The translations under genes were made by a program, and so were the position numbers. Below are positions 20,001 to 27,224 of a DNA stretch of 43,803 nt, in pieces. Each line of letters begins with the position of its first letter. Within the stretch, counting starts at the first letter, position 1. The DNA comes from Planctomycetota bacterium (lineage in GTDB: Bacteria; Planctomycetota; Planctomycetia; Pirellulales; Pirellulaceae). Below the pieces are notes generated by a model. It made no database searches. It saw only the letters and a list, made by a program, of their open reading frames with translations, and was not told where the DNA came from. The stretch lies in assembly GCA_027622275.1 (NCBI GenBank), contig JAQBZB010000040.1:1-43803 (forward strand). Direction: 5' to 3'.

Positions 20001-20686
20001 CACTTGGTGCCATCAGTTTCGAAGTCACGGCTGATTCGGTGGTGTTGCACTATGATCCTTCACAAGTTGCCGATTTGCAATCGATTGGATCGGGCGACTC
20101 CGTCGTGGAGGTGATTGTCTTTCAGGTAGACGACGGCCAGGGAGGCACAGCGACAGGCACCGTCACCATCACCGTGCGCGGCAAGAACGACTGGCACCGC
20201 GAATCGATGCCTCTGGACGTCAATGGGACCGCGACCGTTGAACCTCTGGACGCGCTGATCATCGTCAACTGGCTGAACCGAGAAGGTCCCGGCAAGTTGC
20301 CAGGATTAATGACTGCTCCCGTGTTCTGGCTCGACGTTAACAACGACGGTTCTGTCTCACCGGTCGATGTTTTGCAGGTAGTCAATCATCTCAATCGTTT
20401 TTTTGCGTCGGGTGAAGGGACGGCAGCTCGATTCTTCGGCGACGCCCGCAACGAGACCAATTCGCAAATAGCCACGAGTTCCTCGCAGCTTCCATCGCCG
20501 GTTCGCACTGGCTCGCGGGAACACGACGCGGCAATCGCATTCCCCAACATTGCCGTTGATCCGTCACCACGAGCTTTTGATCGCCCGCCTCGTCAAGTGG
20601 AAGCCTTGGAAGACCTGATCGAAGTGCTCGCTCGCGACGTCTACTCCGCCTGGCAGGCGGAGACAGACGCCAAACTGGTGCGGTGA
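13949..20686 (+). CDS. Giant secreted protein, C-terminal part: SdrD-B, cohesin-like, FG-GAP, dockerin
   Basis: This is the rest of the giant protein, one base out of frame from the first part. The true reading joins near 14040, at TPGLPGWTIFVDL, so the listed start at 13949 is not a real start. By nucleotide position, the order is as follows. The rest of an SdrD-B module comes first. A cadherin-like module (14640-14930), a cohesin-like domain (14930-15390) and a cadherin-like tail (15400-15670) follow. A second cohesin-like domain (15670-16100) comes next. An internal dockerin-like pair (16140-16330) and another cadherin-like tail (16400-16670) follow. Then SdrD-B (16740-16980), FG-GAP (17020-18050), SdrD-B (18145-18400) and FG-GAP (18440-19460). 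Two Ig/cadherin-like modules (19510-20190) precede a C-terminal dockerin (20203-20420) with DVNGTATVEPLDALIIVNWL and DVNNDGSVSPVDVLQVVNHL. Calcium-binding DxDxDG loops are everywhere. It most likely binds surfaces, sugars or partner proteins. Confidence 0.88.
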   Translation: MTAISATGRCRARSTARSSTIWMKMESETPTPGLPGWTIFVDLNDNGVPNVGEPTTITDRDGNYSFKNLAPLRTYTIRELPRDGWRQTTPADESGGASGADVNLPPEITVPGAQVMDEDSVLNVTGDLSISDPDAGSAEVQVTLSVTDGTLTLPSTGGLAFSDGNGSDDATMTFTGTIDDINAALNVLFYFPSPNFNGTAVITVDANDLGNTGTGGEKTDVETIDVTVTPINDPPFATDDQYTVDGNAVLNVPALGVLANDGDVDGDSLTVAVDTGPSNGVLNLNADGSFSYDPNVGFSGTDSFTYIAQDGGGLQAGATVTIDVVATLVRVRLETADPLGNPISAIGAGEDFQLRVFVDDLRDSPDDEGVFAAYLDLLYDSSLVSITGPLVFASEYDFGRSGDTASAGIIDEAGAFTSSQSPLGGSERLLFSVPVHAEAAGQAVFQADPADDPPAHDVLLFGVGPAVPASAIEYGSATIVIGVAQTTARDDTFPIGVDSVDNELDVLANDFDAQGGALTIVNVGSPDQGGTVVITNGNRLTYTTASGFAGTEQFTYEIEDGVGATDTATVTIEVATLVRVRLATTDLLGNPIVSLELGQDFQLHGYVEDLRPNAAGVFAAYMDIVYDSTHVEVDGPVTFGPTFNNGQSADTDTPGLIDEIGAFDSSMTAPGAVEVLLFTIPFTTIGFGNTIFSTGPADGVPMRDMLLFGNVDSTGVPKLTGSFWQNAVIPKDVSNDASISPIDNLIILNDLSANGARQLTTESTPPFVDVDGNGFITPRDGLFVFDTLAGFATDASVPPNHISYGGISIVTANTPPTARDDTFAIAVNSADNELDVLANDSDTNGDLLAITSVGSTDRGGTVEIVSGGHLKYTPAADFIGVEQFTYQIEDELGDGDTATVTIHVYPVLTPHVVAVGPGQIVRDVDFGNRALLGEIHGQKFNDLNGDGVKDDGEPGLAGWTIYLDLDSDGIKDVGEPTTTTDENGDYSFSGLEPLTTYAVAELQQSGWERTLPARSIHLNSSPLADVDDDVRRVVRVDVNGDGNQDLVILIGGPGAPSGGQLEVLFSLGNGTFTPGPSVGVGELAVSLAAGDIDGDGDEDVLVGHSGSAFPPSASKITIHRNRGDGSFDAPVTLLETTYTGFILVADFDRDQDLDVAGFSGNELVMMRNNGQSVLTQSSNVVAVGVTADFVAAGDLDGVNGLDMAVAGNDKVVILRNNGAGVFSKAGNLTAGSYPNWLALADLDNDNDLDLAVADPESSMVSLLLNNGNFAFSTPVNLAVAGTPTTVVAVDLEQDGDLDLAVTTDELVVLVNDGTGSFGSSVSFSHEPTLFTFPGDFNRDGRTDLLTLGGDANNGGNGQVSLLINQSLPVYRVALDAGAVVANIDFGNHDVGGSGGSGSKGSIAGRLFNDRNGNRRRDAGETFVAGWTVYLDSNTNGQLDDGEARTVTAADDPNTANEDESGLYAFEDLVRATYSVSVVPQDQWKITSPNAITLSTSEFETGDGAQSVAAGDFDGDGDQDLAVANGVTNNISILLNNGSGDFTQVVNVPVGFGPSSVAVGDLDGDGDLELVVANLFSGNVTILTNNGAASFSAGASLATALGPVSVTLADLDGQNGLDMAVVAEFANKVSVLLNNGGGSFAAAVNYSVGLAPQSVSAGDLDGDGDLDLAVANFDTGDVSILKNNASGGFSVPTNLRVGDGPFSVTMVDLDGDNDLDLAVANVLSDDVSILRNNGNGTFSAAANFAAGSGPSFVTSADLDLDGDPDLIITNRSSTNLAILLNDRGVGFIAASNLGVGDFPARLAKAVTAVNLDGDSDADLTIANGDGDSISVLLNTLTPGPNVIVLRDGENRNNVDFGAQPPNEPPTLDSLTDITIVEDAGEQTVSLTGITAGGGETQDLRVTASSGNTSLIPNPSVTYTSASAMGSLKFTPANNQSGTAVVTVTVEDAGPDGDINETDDNGSVQQTFAVNVTPVNDEPVVGDSVAETDEDTPITIALDVTDVEGLSSASVGLRDVNAPPLGAISFEVTADSVVLHYDPSQVADLQSIGSGDSVVEVIVFQVDDGQGGTATGTVTITVRGKNDWHRESMPLDVNGTATVEPLDALIIVNWLNREGPGKLPGLMTAPVFWLDVNNDGSVSPVDVLQVVNHLNRFFASGEGTAARFFGDARNETNSQIATSSSQLPSPVRTGSREHDAAIAFPNIAVDPSPRAFDRPPRQVEALEDLIEVLARDVYSAWQAETDAKLVR

Positions 20687-20731
20687 AAGAACGGAGACTC
20701 CTAGCTCGGTGTCACGGGTTATGGTGATTTA

Positions 20732-20754
20732 AGCGGTCTCGGAAACCGAGCGCT
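20732..20754. other. Hairpin after the giant gene
   Basis: AGCG-GT-CTCGG-AAA-CCGAG-CGCT forms a 9-bp stem with a 2-nt bulge, 46 bp after the stop of the giant gene. It has no T-run after it on either strand, so it is at best a weak terminator or an RNA-stabilising hairpin. The remaining sequence between 20687 and 20972 shows nothing else I can name. Confidence 0.3.
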
Positions 20755-20972
20755 GAAGACGACGAATCTGATTTTGCCGCACTGCGGACTTTGGCAAATG
20801 ACACTTGGGTGATCGTTTCGCGTTTCGACCGCATGACCGCGGATTTCAATCTGCGATCGTTCTCGGCGGTGGTGGCAAGCGGCAGACGCCTCAATTCGCC
20901 TTTTGCCGCCTTGGCCGTTTCCCTACAATTCGCAAAGAGAAGCGATGCGTCAGAATACTCTTGGAAACTCCC

Positions 20973-22901
20973 ATGCCAACGGTCGAAGAAGCCTTGCAGC
21001 TCGGTTGGAAACGGCACCAAGCGGGCGATCTCCGCAACGCCGAGCATATCTATCGCCAAGTCATCGCGGTTGCAGCGACGGATGCCAACGCCTGGTGCTT
21101 TCTTGGAATGGCGTGCCACGATCAAGCCAGATACGACGAAGCGGTTGCCGCCTATCACATGGCGATGGAGATTCAGCCCAACTTCCCCGTCGCGCTCAGC
21201 AACTTGGGAAACACGCTGAAGCAACAAGGAAAGCTCGTGGAAGCGGAAGCCAGCTGCCGTGAGGCACTGCGGTTGAAACCGGACTACTCGACGGCGTTCA
21301 ATAATCTCGGCGTCGCGCTCGTCGCGCAAGGGCGATTGGTGGAAGCATCCGAGACCTTCGAGCGGGCGCTCGCCTTGATGCCGAACGACGCGGTCACGCA
21401 TTCCAATCTCAGTGCGGCGCTGGTTCGCCAAGGCAAGTACGCCGAGGCCGAAACCAACTCGAAGCAAGCTCTCAGCTTGAACCCGAACTACGCCGAAGCT
21501 CACAAGAATCAGGGCATCGTGTGGTTGTTGTTGGGCGACTTCGAACGAGGCTGGCCCGAGTACGAATGGCGTTGGCACTGCCCTGGCTCGAAGATGCCTG
21601 ACTATTCCGCACCGCTGTGGCAAGGCGAGCCGCTGGACGGCAAGACAATCTTGCTGCACCACGAGCAAGGTCTCGGCGATACGATTCAGTTCGTGCGTTA
21701 CGCCGCGGTCTTGAAGCAGCACGGTGCGGGACGAGTCGTCGTCAAGACACAGAAGCCGTTGTTGCAGTTACTCGCCACGGGAGACGGCATCGACGAACTC
21801 GTCTGCGGCGATACAGGACTGCCGCCATTCGACGTCCACGTTCCCATGCTCAGCGTCCCCGGCATTCTAAAGACGACGTTCGAGACGATTCCTGGAGACG
21901 TTCCGTACATCCATCCGAAACCTGAACTCGTCGCCCAGTGGAAACAGCGGCTCGCCAACTACGATGGCTTCAAAATAGGGATCTCTTGGCAAGGCAGCCC
22001 CGATTTCCATGCGGACGCCCAGCGGAGCATCCCGCTGCGGCACTTTGCGAAGCTCGCCGCCGTACCGGGAATCCGCTTGTTCAATTTCCAAAGGGGATTT
22101 GGCATCGAGCAGTTGGATGCATTGAACGGCGCGTTCGAGGTGGTCCGTTTTGGCGACGAACTCGATAACGAAGCCGGCCCGTTCATGGACACGGCAGCGA
22201 TCATGCAAAACCTCGACTTGGTGATCGCGCCCGATACGAGCGTGATACATCTGGCCGGAGCCCTCGGCGTGCCGGCCTGGATCGCATTGTCCATCTCGCC
22301 GGACTGGCGATGGTTTCTCGATCGAGAAGACAGCCCGTTCTATCCGACGGTGCGCGTGTTCCGCCAACAGAAACTTGGCGACTGGGACGAAGTGTTTACA
22401 CGAATGGGCGAGGCATTGCAACAACGGGGTTCCGCCACGTCCGATTCAGCAGCGAATTGTTTAACCACCGATCCACCAACAACGACAGGGAGATCCGCCA
22501 TGACGCAGGAAGCAACAGTCAATGTCGAAATCGCTCCGGGAGAGCTAATTGACAAGATCACGATTCTGGAGATTAAGACGGAGCGCATCACCGATGCCGC
22601 GAAACTCGCGAACGTCCGCATCGAGTTGGCCACACTCGAACAAGCCCGCGACGCCACGCTCGTCTCGTCTCCGGAACTAGATGATTTGACCAAACAGCTC
22701 AAGACGAGCAACGAAAGACTTTGGGAGATCGAGGACGACATCCGCGACAGCGAACGCGCCAAGGACTTTGGCGAAAAGTTCATCGAGCTGGCTCGCTCCG
22801 TCTATAAGAGCAATGACAAACGTGCCGCTCTCAAACGCGACATTAACATGCTGCTCGGATCGCATCTCGTCGAAGAGAAGTCGTATAGCGACTATGATTA
22901 G
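20973..22901 (+). CDS. TPR protein with glycosyltransferase-9-like domain, fused to a DUF6165-like domain
   Basis: From ATG 20973 this reads 642 residues. The frame is open further upstream, but MPTVEEALQLGWKRHQAGD is where the TPR fold starts. Residues 1-190 hold about five TPR units (for example NLGNTLKQQGKLVEAEASC). Residues 190-490 resemble the ADP-heptose/GT9-like domain found on many TPR proteins: GISWQGSPDFHADAQRSIPL, then APDTSVIHLAGALGVPAW. Residues 510-642 match my memory of DUF6165: GELIDKITILEIKTERITD and a helical tail. The last part begins at an ATG (22500) with AGGGAG nine bases upstream, so it may also be made alone. In other genomes I would expect two genes. The likely role is transfer of sugars to surface polymers or proteins, but the substrate is unknown. 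Confidence 0.85.
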   Translation: MPTVEEALQLGWKRHQAGDLRNAEHIYRQVIAVAATDANAWCFLGMACHDQARYDEAVAAYHMAMEIQPNFPVALSNLGNTLKQQGKLVEAEASCREALRLKPDYSTAFNNLGVALVAQGRLVEASETFERALALMPNDAVTHSNLSAALVRQGKYAEAETNSKQALSLNPNYAEAHKNQGIVWLLLGDFERGWPEYEWRWHCPGSKMPDYSAPLWQGEPLDGKTILLHHEQGLGDTIQFVRYAAVLKQHGAGRVVVKTQKPLLQLLATGDGIDELVCGDTGLPPFDVHVPMLSVPGILKTTFETIPGDVPYIHPKPELVAQWKQRLANYDGFKIGISWQGSPDFHADAQRSIPLRHFAKLAAVPGIRLFNFQRGFGIEQLDALNGAFEVVRFGDELDNEAGPFMDTAAIMQNLDLVIAPDTSVIHLAGALGVPAWIALSISPDWRWFLDREDSPFYPTVRVFRQQKLGDWDEVFTRMGEALQQRGSATSDSAANCLTTDPPTTTGRSAMTQEATVNVEIAPGELIDKITILEIKTERITDAAKLANVRIELATLEQARDATLVSSPELDDLTKQLKTSNERLWEIEDDIRDSERAKDFGEKFIELARSVYKSNDKRAALKRDINMLLGSHLVEEKSYSDYD

Positions 22902-23009
22902 CGAAGCACTCCGGACTTGCGCGGCGCAGGACAAGGCGATGTTGTGTCATTCTGGCAACGGGGCTCATTGTATTGCGATGACTCTTTAGCGCGGCGAAGC
23001 CGCAGTTGA

Positions 23010-23079
23010 GTAGGATGGACTTCTAGTCCGTCCAGTCACGCAGAAAGGCGTTTACGGACGGACTGGAAGTCCATCCTAC
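23010..23079. repeat. 24-bp-arm palindromic repeat
   Basis: The arms at 23010-23033 and 23056-23079 differ at one base, with a 22-nt spacer. The left arm starts GTAGGATGGACTTCTAGTCC. The sequence is of the kind dispersed in planctomycete genomes and probably a REP/MITE-like element. It lies between a stop codon and the next gene and has no T-run, so it is not an ordinary terminator. Confidence 0.7.
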
Positions 23080-23150
23080 GCAGTTTTGCAATCGTGTTTT
23101 GGTAACAACGGACTGCGCGATAACTGATGTAAGGCGGGAGCATCACTTGC

Positions 23151-23450
23151 ATGGCACCACTACTTGATCTTGTGGAGCTTCTCACATGGCCTGTCTCCCG
23201 TCCATTCTGCGGACGATTAGACCATCGCCGAATTCGCCATTTCTTTGAAGAACGTGGCGTGTGCGTACTCGCAATTCAGTGGTCACCGTTCTGTACCGGA
23301 TGGTTCAGCCATTGGCACGACCGCTTCTATTTGGTGGATTGCGAAACCGGTAGCGGTACCTCACGTACGATCACATGTCGCACCAGCTGGCGCACCGGTG
23401 TTGTGATCGCTGACGACGACGAAGAGTTCGGCGAATCGGACGACCGCTGA
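23151..23450 (+). CDS. Small protein of unknown function (99 aa)
   Basis: I do not recognise this protein. The ATG at 23151 has AAGGCGGGAG about ten bases upstream, a strong ribosome site. The sequence is rich in aromatic residues (WSPFCTGWFSHWHDRFYLVD), has four cysteines, and ends in an acidic tail (DDDEEFGESDD). No membrane segment or signal peptide is visible. It faces the sulfatase gene tail to tail with only 17 bp between the stops. Codon use looks like that of its neighbours. It could be a small nucleic-acid or metal-binding protein, but that is guesswork. Confidence 0.6.
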   Translation: MAPLLDLVELLTWPVSRPFCGRLDHRRIRHFFEERGVCVLAIQWSPFCTGWFSHWHDRFYLVDCETGSGTSRTITCRTSWRTGVVIADDDEEFGESDDR

Positions 23451-23467
23451 GCACAGTAAGCTCTGTA

Positions 23468-25084
23468 TTACTTCGGCCGCTTTTCCTCCAGCCATTCCTG
23501 CTTTGGCACGCGCTCGGGATGCTCTTTGGCCCAGTCGGGAGTTGGAAACCATCGAAGCGCACTGTAACGGGGATAAGTTTCCCAGATGTCGCCGCCATCG
23601 GGAGCCGTCACGCGAGCGTCGTTCGTCTGTTGAAGATAACTGAAGAGGCGGTTGTGGAGTTGCCTCTTTGCGACGTCGTGCGCGGGATCAGCGGCTAGAT
23701 TGTTCAGGCAACCTGGATCATTGCGGATGTCGAACAACTCGCTCGCCGGACGCTTGTCGACCGCCAAGCCAAGAAACCTACCGAGCGTCGCATCCTTGCG
23801 TTGATCGATCAGGAATGTTAGTGATGGGCAGGCATCGATGTCGTGATAACCGCCGTGCATCGGCCCGAGATTCCCTTCGGCGACTTCATCGGCATCTTTT
23901 CCGCTGCCAAGCATTTGCGGTGAGCCCGCAGGCCAGCGCTCGGGCTGGAAGTTGTGAATGTAGAGGTAATCCTGCGTCCGTAGGCAGCGTTGCGGATAGC
24001 CGAGCGAGTTGAATCGCGAGGACGAATGTCGCTCGCGAGCGGAAAAGACCGCATCGCGTGACGCATCGACGATTCCCTCCTTCGTCGAACTGAGAATATT
24101 GCGAATGCTCCGTCCGGCGATTGGAGTCTCGGACGGCGGGTCAATGTTCGTCACGTCGTAGATCGTGGCGGTCAGGTCAATCAAGTTGACAAGATCGTCC
24201 ACGGTTCGACCTCCCGAAGCCATGGCGGGCCAAGCCACCGCGAGTGGCATGTGGATACCGTATTCGTAGCAGTTCGCTTTGGCTCGGGGAAACGCCATGC
24301 CGTTGTCGCTCGTGACAATGACCAACGTGTCGTCCAACTCGCCGGCCGCTTCCAGCAAATCCAACATCCGGCCCAAGTGTTGATCGAACCATTGAATCTC
24401 GAAACAGTAGTCGAGCATGTCATCACGGATTTGGGGAGTGTCCGGCAAAAAGGGCGGAACCTGTACCTTCGCCGGGTCGAGTCCGTGTTCGCGGCCGATC
24501 CCCTTTTTGAAGCTACGATGCGGCTCCGTTGCTCCGTACCAAAAGCTGAACGGCTGATCCTTCGCTCGCTGCTTGAGAAACTCTTCGAAGTTGCCGGCGT
24601 AATCCGTCTTCGAGATTCCTTGCGGGGCATCGTTCTTCTTTGCCGAGAATTCCGTTCCGGCAGGATTCCGAGGACGCCCACTCACTTTCCAATTCCCGGG
24701 ACTCCATCCCTTTCCCGTATAGCCGACGAAGTAGCCGCTCGCTTCCAAACGATCCTGGTAGACTTCGTACCTCTTGGAGAAGGAACTCGCGTGTGTGCCG
24801 GCATGTTCAATCTGCCAAATGTTTCGACCGGTCAAGAAGGCGGCTCGCATCGGACTGCACCCAGGTGCGGGAGTGAACGCGTTACGAAACAGCAAACCTG
24901 CCTTGGCAACGCGGTCGAACGCAGGCGTCTCGATCGCTGCATAGCCGTAGGCCGAGGCATGCGGATAGGACTGGTCGTCCGAGATGGCCACCAGAATGTT
25001 GGGCCAGTCGGCGGAACGAGCGATGGGACAGACGCAGAGAAGCAAGAACAGCGTGGTGATGCCAACCCGAGGTTGCCGTTGCAT
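23468..25084 (-). CDS. Exported sulfatase (heparan N-sulfatase-like, S1 family)
   Basis: This protein has 538 residues. A signal peptide (about 1-24, ending ARS-A) sends it out of the cytoplasm. The alkaline-phosphatase-like fold begins WPNILVAISDDQSY, whose Asp36 and Asp37 would bind calcium. The active-site motif is CSPMR with Cys76, which the sulfatase-modifying enzyme would turn into formylglycine. The usual motif is C-x-P-S/T-R, so Met79 is a less common choice but still fits C-x-P-x-R. GKGWSPGNWKVSGRPRNPAG and VTSDNGMAFPRAK resemble N-sulfoglucosamine sulfohydrolase-like members. The C-terminal DUF4976-like part has SELFDIRNDPGCLNNLA. Planctomycetes carry many such enzymes for sulfated algal or animal glycans. 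The exact substrate is unknown. Confidence 0.93.
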   Translation of the reverse strand: MQRQPRVGITTLFLLLCVCPIARSADWPNILVAISDDQSYPHASAYGYAAIETPAFDRVAKAGLLFRNAFTPAPGCSPMRAAFLTGRNIWQIEHAGTHASSFSKRYEVYQDRLEASGYFVGYTGKGWSPGNWKVSGRPRNPAGTEFSAKKNDAPQGISKTDYAGNFEEFLKQRAKDQPFSFWYGATEPHRSFKKGIGREHGLDPAKVQVPPFLPDTPQIRDDMLDYCFEIQWFDQHLGRMLDLLEAAGELDDTLVIVTSDNGMAFPRAKANCYEYGIHMPLAVAWPAMASGGRTVDDLVNLIDLTATIYDVTNIDPPSETPIAGRSIRNILSSTKEGIVDASRDAVFSARERHSSSRFNSLGYPQRCLRTQDYLYIHNFQPERWPAGSPQMLGSGKDADEVAEGNLGPMHGGYHDIDACPSLTFLIDQRKDATLGRFLGLAVDKRPASELFDIRNDPGCLNNLAADPAHDVAKRQLHNRLFSYLQQTNDARVTAPDGGDIWETYPRYSALRWFPTPDWAKEHPERVPKQEWLEEKRPK

Positions 25085-25482
25085 GGCTTTGTTCGCCTAC
25101 AGAGAAAATGGTTAACGTCGCCGCTTATCATGCGCGACGCCCCATCGGTTCGCAACGGCTTGCTACGCGGTGCGGCGCAAGCGGACGCAGTTCCAGGAAC
25201 ACTGATTGAGCTACACGAATCCGACGCTATAATGCGCGGAAGCGTTGCAGGAACAGCGATCTTGGTAGGTTGCTAGGCTGGACTGCAATACAGAAGTCGT
25301 GGGGGCGACGATCATCGGCTCTACTTTTACGCGAGCCGCAGTTGGCTGACCGTGGCGGCTTCTTCCTTTTTTGAGTTTGGACGGCCGGTACTCGATTCAG
25401 TGAGAAAATCGCTATTGAGACTCCGTGTTGCCCGCCGCTGAGTTCGCTCGGAGATATCACGTTTGCCCAAAGGATCGGCCTT
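25085..25482. other. Divergent gap between sulfatase and a small gene
   Basis: About 400 bp lie between two outward-facing genes, so promoters for both should lie here. I found no clear -35/-10 pair, repeat or RNA. AAAGGA near 25468 serves as ribosome site for the gene at 25483. The frames at 25227-25703 and 25327-25677 (-) run against that gene and look like shadows. Confidence 0.4.
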
Positions 25483-25740
25483 ATGATCGAAATGACTCTC
25501 GAAGAAGCTACTGTCGAGTCGCTCGCGGATGCCGCTGTCATCATGGCGGTCGGAGTTGGAGATCGCCACATGTCCAACGTCTTGCTCGGTCGAAAGGAGT
25601 TTGCCCGCGTTGCCGGGAACCCGGCGCTTGTCGCTGAGACCAAGATCGTTCGCGTCAAGGTGGAAGGCGAAGAGCAATTTGAGGAACTCAAAGGGCGAGT
25701 CAAGGAAGCAAAGGGCGAGTTGGACCCCGACGTTAAATGA
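25483..25740 (+). CDS. Small protein of unknown function (85 aa)
   Basis: I do not recognise this protein. From ATG 25483, with AAAGGA upstream, it reads MIEMTLEEATVESLADAAV and ends in a charged helix (EEQFEELKGRVKEAKGELD). It has no cysteine, no signal peptide and no membrane segment. The balance of acidic and basic residues and the regular third-base composition suggest a real, soluble, mostly helical protein. It is followed 78 bp later by rnpB on the same strand, so the two may share transcription, though rnpB usually has its own promoter. Confidence 0.6.
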   Translation: MIEMTLEEATVESLADAAVIMAVGVGDRHMSNVLLGRKEFARVAGNPALVAETKIVRVKVEGEEQFEELKGRVKEAKGELDPDVK

Positions 25741-25818
25741 GTCGCTGGAGACTCAAATTGATTCCTCGGCCGGCGGGGCTTCTTATGCCGCTGCCGAAGT
25801 TCCTCTATTCTAATGTTC

Positions 25819-26228
<410 letters not shown>

Positions 26229-26284
26229 TTTCTTTCTTCGCGTTTCGCCGGGAAAGCCCTCCTTCCTTCATATCTAGCGTCCCA

Positions 26285-26367
26285 GTAGGTCACTTCCGCC
26301 GGAAGTGACCTACGAGACACTTCGGTGTTTCGAGGTCCGCCAAGGTCACGCTCGGCGAGCATGACCT
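26285..26367. repeat. Two tandem palindromes (AGGTCAC type)
   Basis: The first has arms GTAGGTCACTTCC (26285-26297) and GGAAGTGACCTAC (26301-26313), perfect with a 3-nt loop. The second has arms AGGTCACGCTC (26343-26353) and GAGCATGACCT (26357-26367), one mismatch. Both start from the same AGGTCAC core. They lie between rnpB and the end of the next gene and look like REP-type elements; neither has a T-run. Confidence 0.7.
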
Positions 26368-26380
26368 ACTTTAACGATTT

Positions 26381-26881
26381 CTAGTCGGAAGGGACGAGAT
26401 CGTTGCCGATGATTTGGAGAAGCTTTGAAATACAAAGCTGGTTCATGCTCGTTCGACGTTGGTGCGATTCCGCCTTCAGCGATTCGTGCAAACTCTTTGG
26501 CAAGCGGACCGTTATTACTCGCGTCGGCTCATTGCTTTCAGTCTGATAGCGAGACTTCTCGCGCAGCTTCGCGACCATCACCTGAATCTCGGCATGCTCC
26601 GCAGTTTGCTCGAAGGCTTCCATTTCCTCCTGTTTGCTAAAGACACGTCGAGCGACGCCCTCCGTACCAAGAACTTCTCGGAAGAATGTCACCCAATCCG
26701 GGCTTCGCCGAAACATCTCGGCAGCAACGCGACATACCTCCTGTCGCTTGGTAATCGGCTGGGCCGGAGACAGATCCTGCGATTCGCACGGATCAACCCC
26801 TCGCGATGACGTCGTTGGTGACTGCGGCTGCGTATCGGTGCCACCTTCAAGTGTTGCCGGCTGTTGTTGAAACTCGGACAT
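26381..26881 (-). CDS. Ribbon-helix-helix domain protein
   Basis: This protein has 166 residues from ATG 26881, chosen because GGAAGGAG lies just upstream; a TTG six codons earlier is less likely. The first 45 residues are polar and probably disordered. Residues 45-110 form a helical region without a family I can name (RQEVCRVAAEMFRRSPDWVTF). The C-terminus, RVITVRLPKSLHESLKAESH with RTSMNQLCISKLL, fits a ribbon-helix-helix DNA-binding fold of the HicB/CopG kind: a beta-strand TRVITVRLP followed by two helices. A HicA-like toxin partner is not seen next to it, so it is more likely a stand-alone regulator than an antitoxin. Confidence 0.75.
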   Translation of the reverse strand: MSEFQQQPATLEGGTDTQPQSPTTSSRGVDPCESQDLSPAQPITKRQEVCRVAAEMFRRSPDWVTFFREVLGTEGVARRVFSKQEEMEAFEQTAEHAEIQVMVAKLREKSRYQTESNEPTRVITVRLPKSLHESLKAESHQRRTSMNQLCISKLLQIIGNDLVPSD

Positions 26882-27108
26882 ACTAGGCTCCTTCCTCAAT
26901 GGTTACTGATCCTTAAAAGACAACGGCGGACGGAAACTTCCCGCACGCGACCTTATCTTCCGTACGAGTCAAGAGCAGCACGGATGTCATTGCATTGCTT
27001 GCACTTACGTTAACGCAATGGGCGTGCATCAATTCCGTGCAGACGTGCCCGCTCGGGAGGCACGGTATGGTATGCACAAAAAGTAGGCAGCACCATTTGT
27101 TGCATCCA

Positions 27109-27150
27109 CCAAAGTGTCCACTTGAATCTTTCTTTCAAGTTTCACTTTGG
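27109..27150. other. Imperfect 42-bp hairpin
   Basis: CCAAAGTG and ACTTGAA on the left pair with TTCAAGT and CACTTTGG on the right, with a small internal loop and a 6-nt apex (TCTTTC). It lies just beyond the terminator of the isomerase-like gene. It may be a second, weaker transcript end or an RNA element. Its function is unknown. Confidence 0.4.
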
Positions 27151-27170
27151 GTAAGGATTCACGCACGAAA

Positions 27171-27198
27171 AAAGCCCCGGCATGACTGACGGGGCTTT
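27171..27198 (-). terminator. Rho-independent terminator of the isomerase-like gene
   Basis: AAAGCCCCG and CGGGGCTTT form a 9-bp stem with a 10-nt loop. On the minus strand the stem runs into a T-run, 27 bp after the stop of the gene at 27225. Confidence 0.85.
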
Positions 27199-27224
27199 GT
27201 GGCGACTGCCGAGATTTGGCTGGA

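Noticed and set aside
26381-26881. HicB-type antitoxin of a toxin-antitoxin pair
   Set aside because: No short toxin gene lies next to it; only the DNA-binding fold can be claimed.
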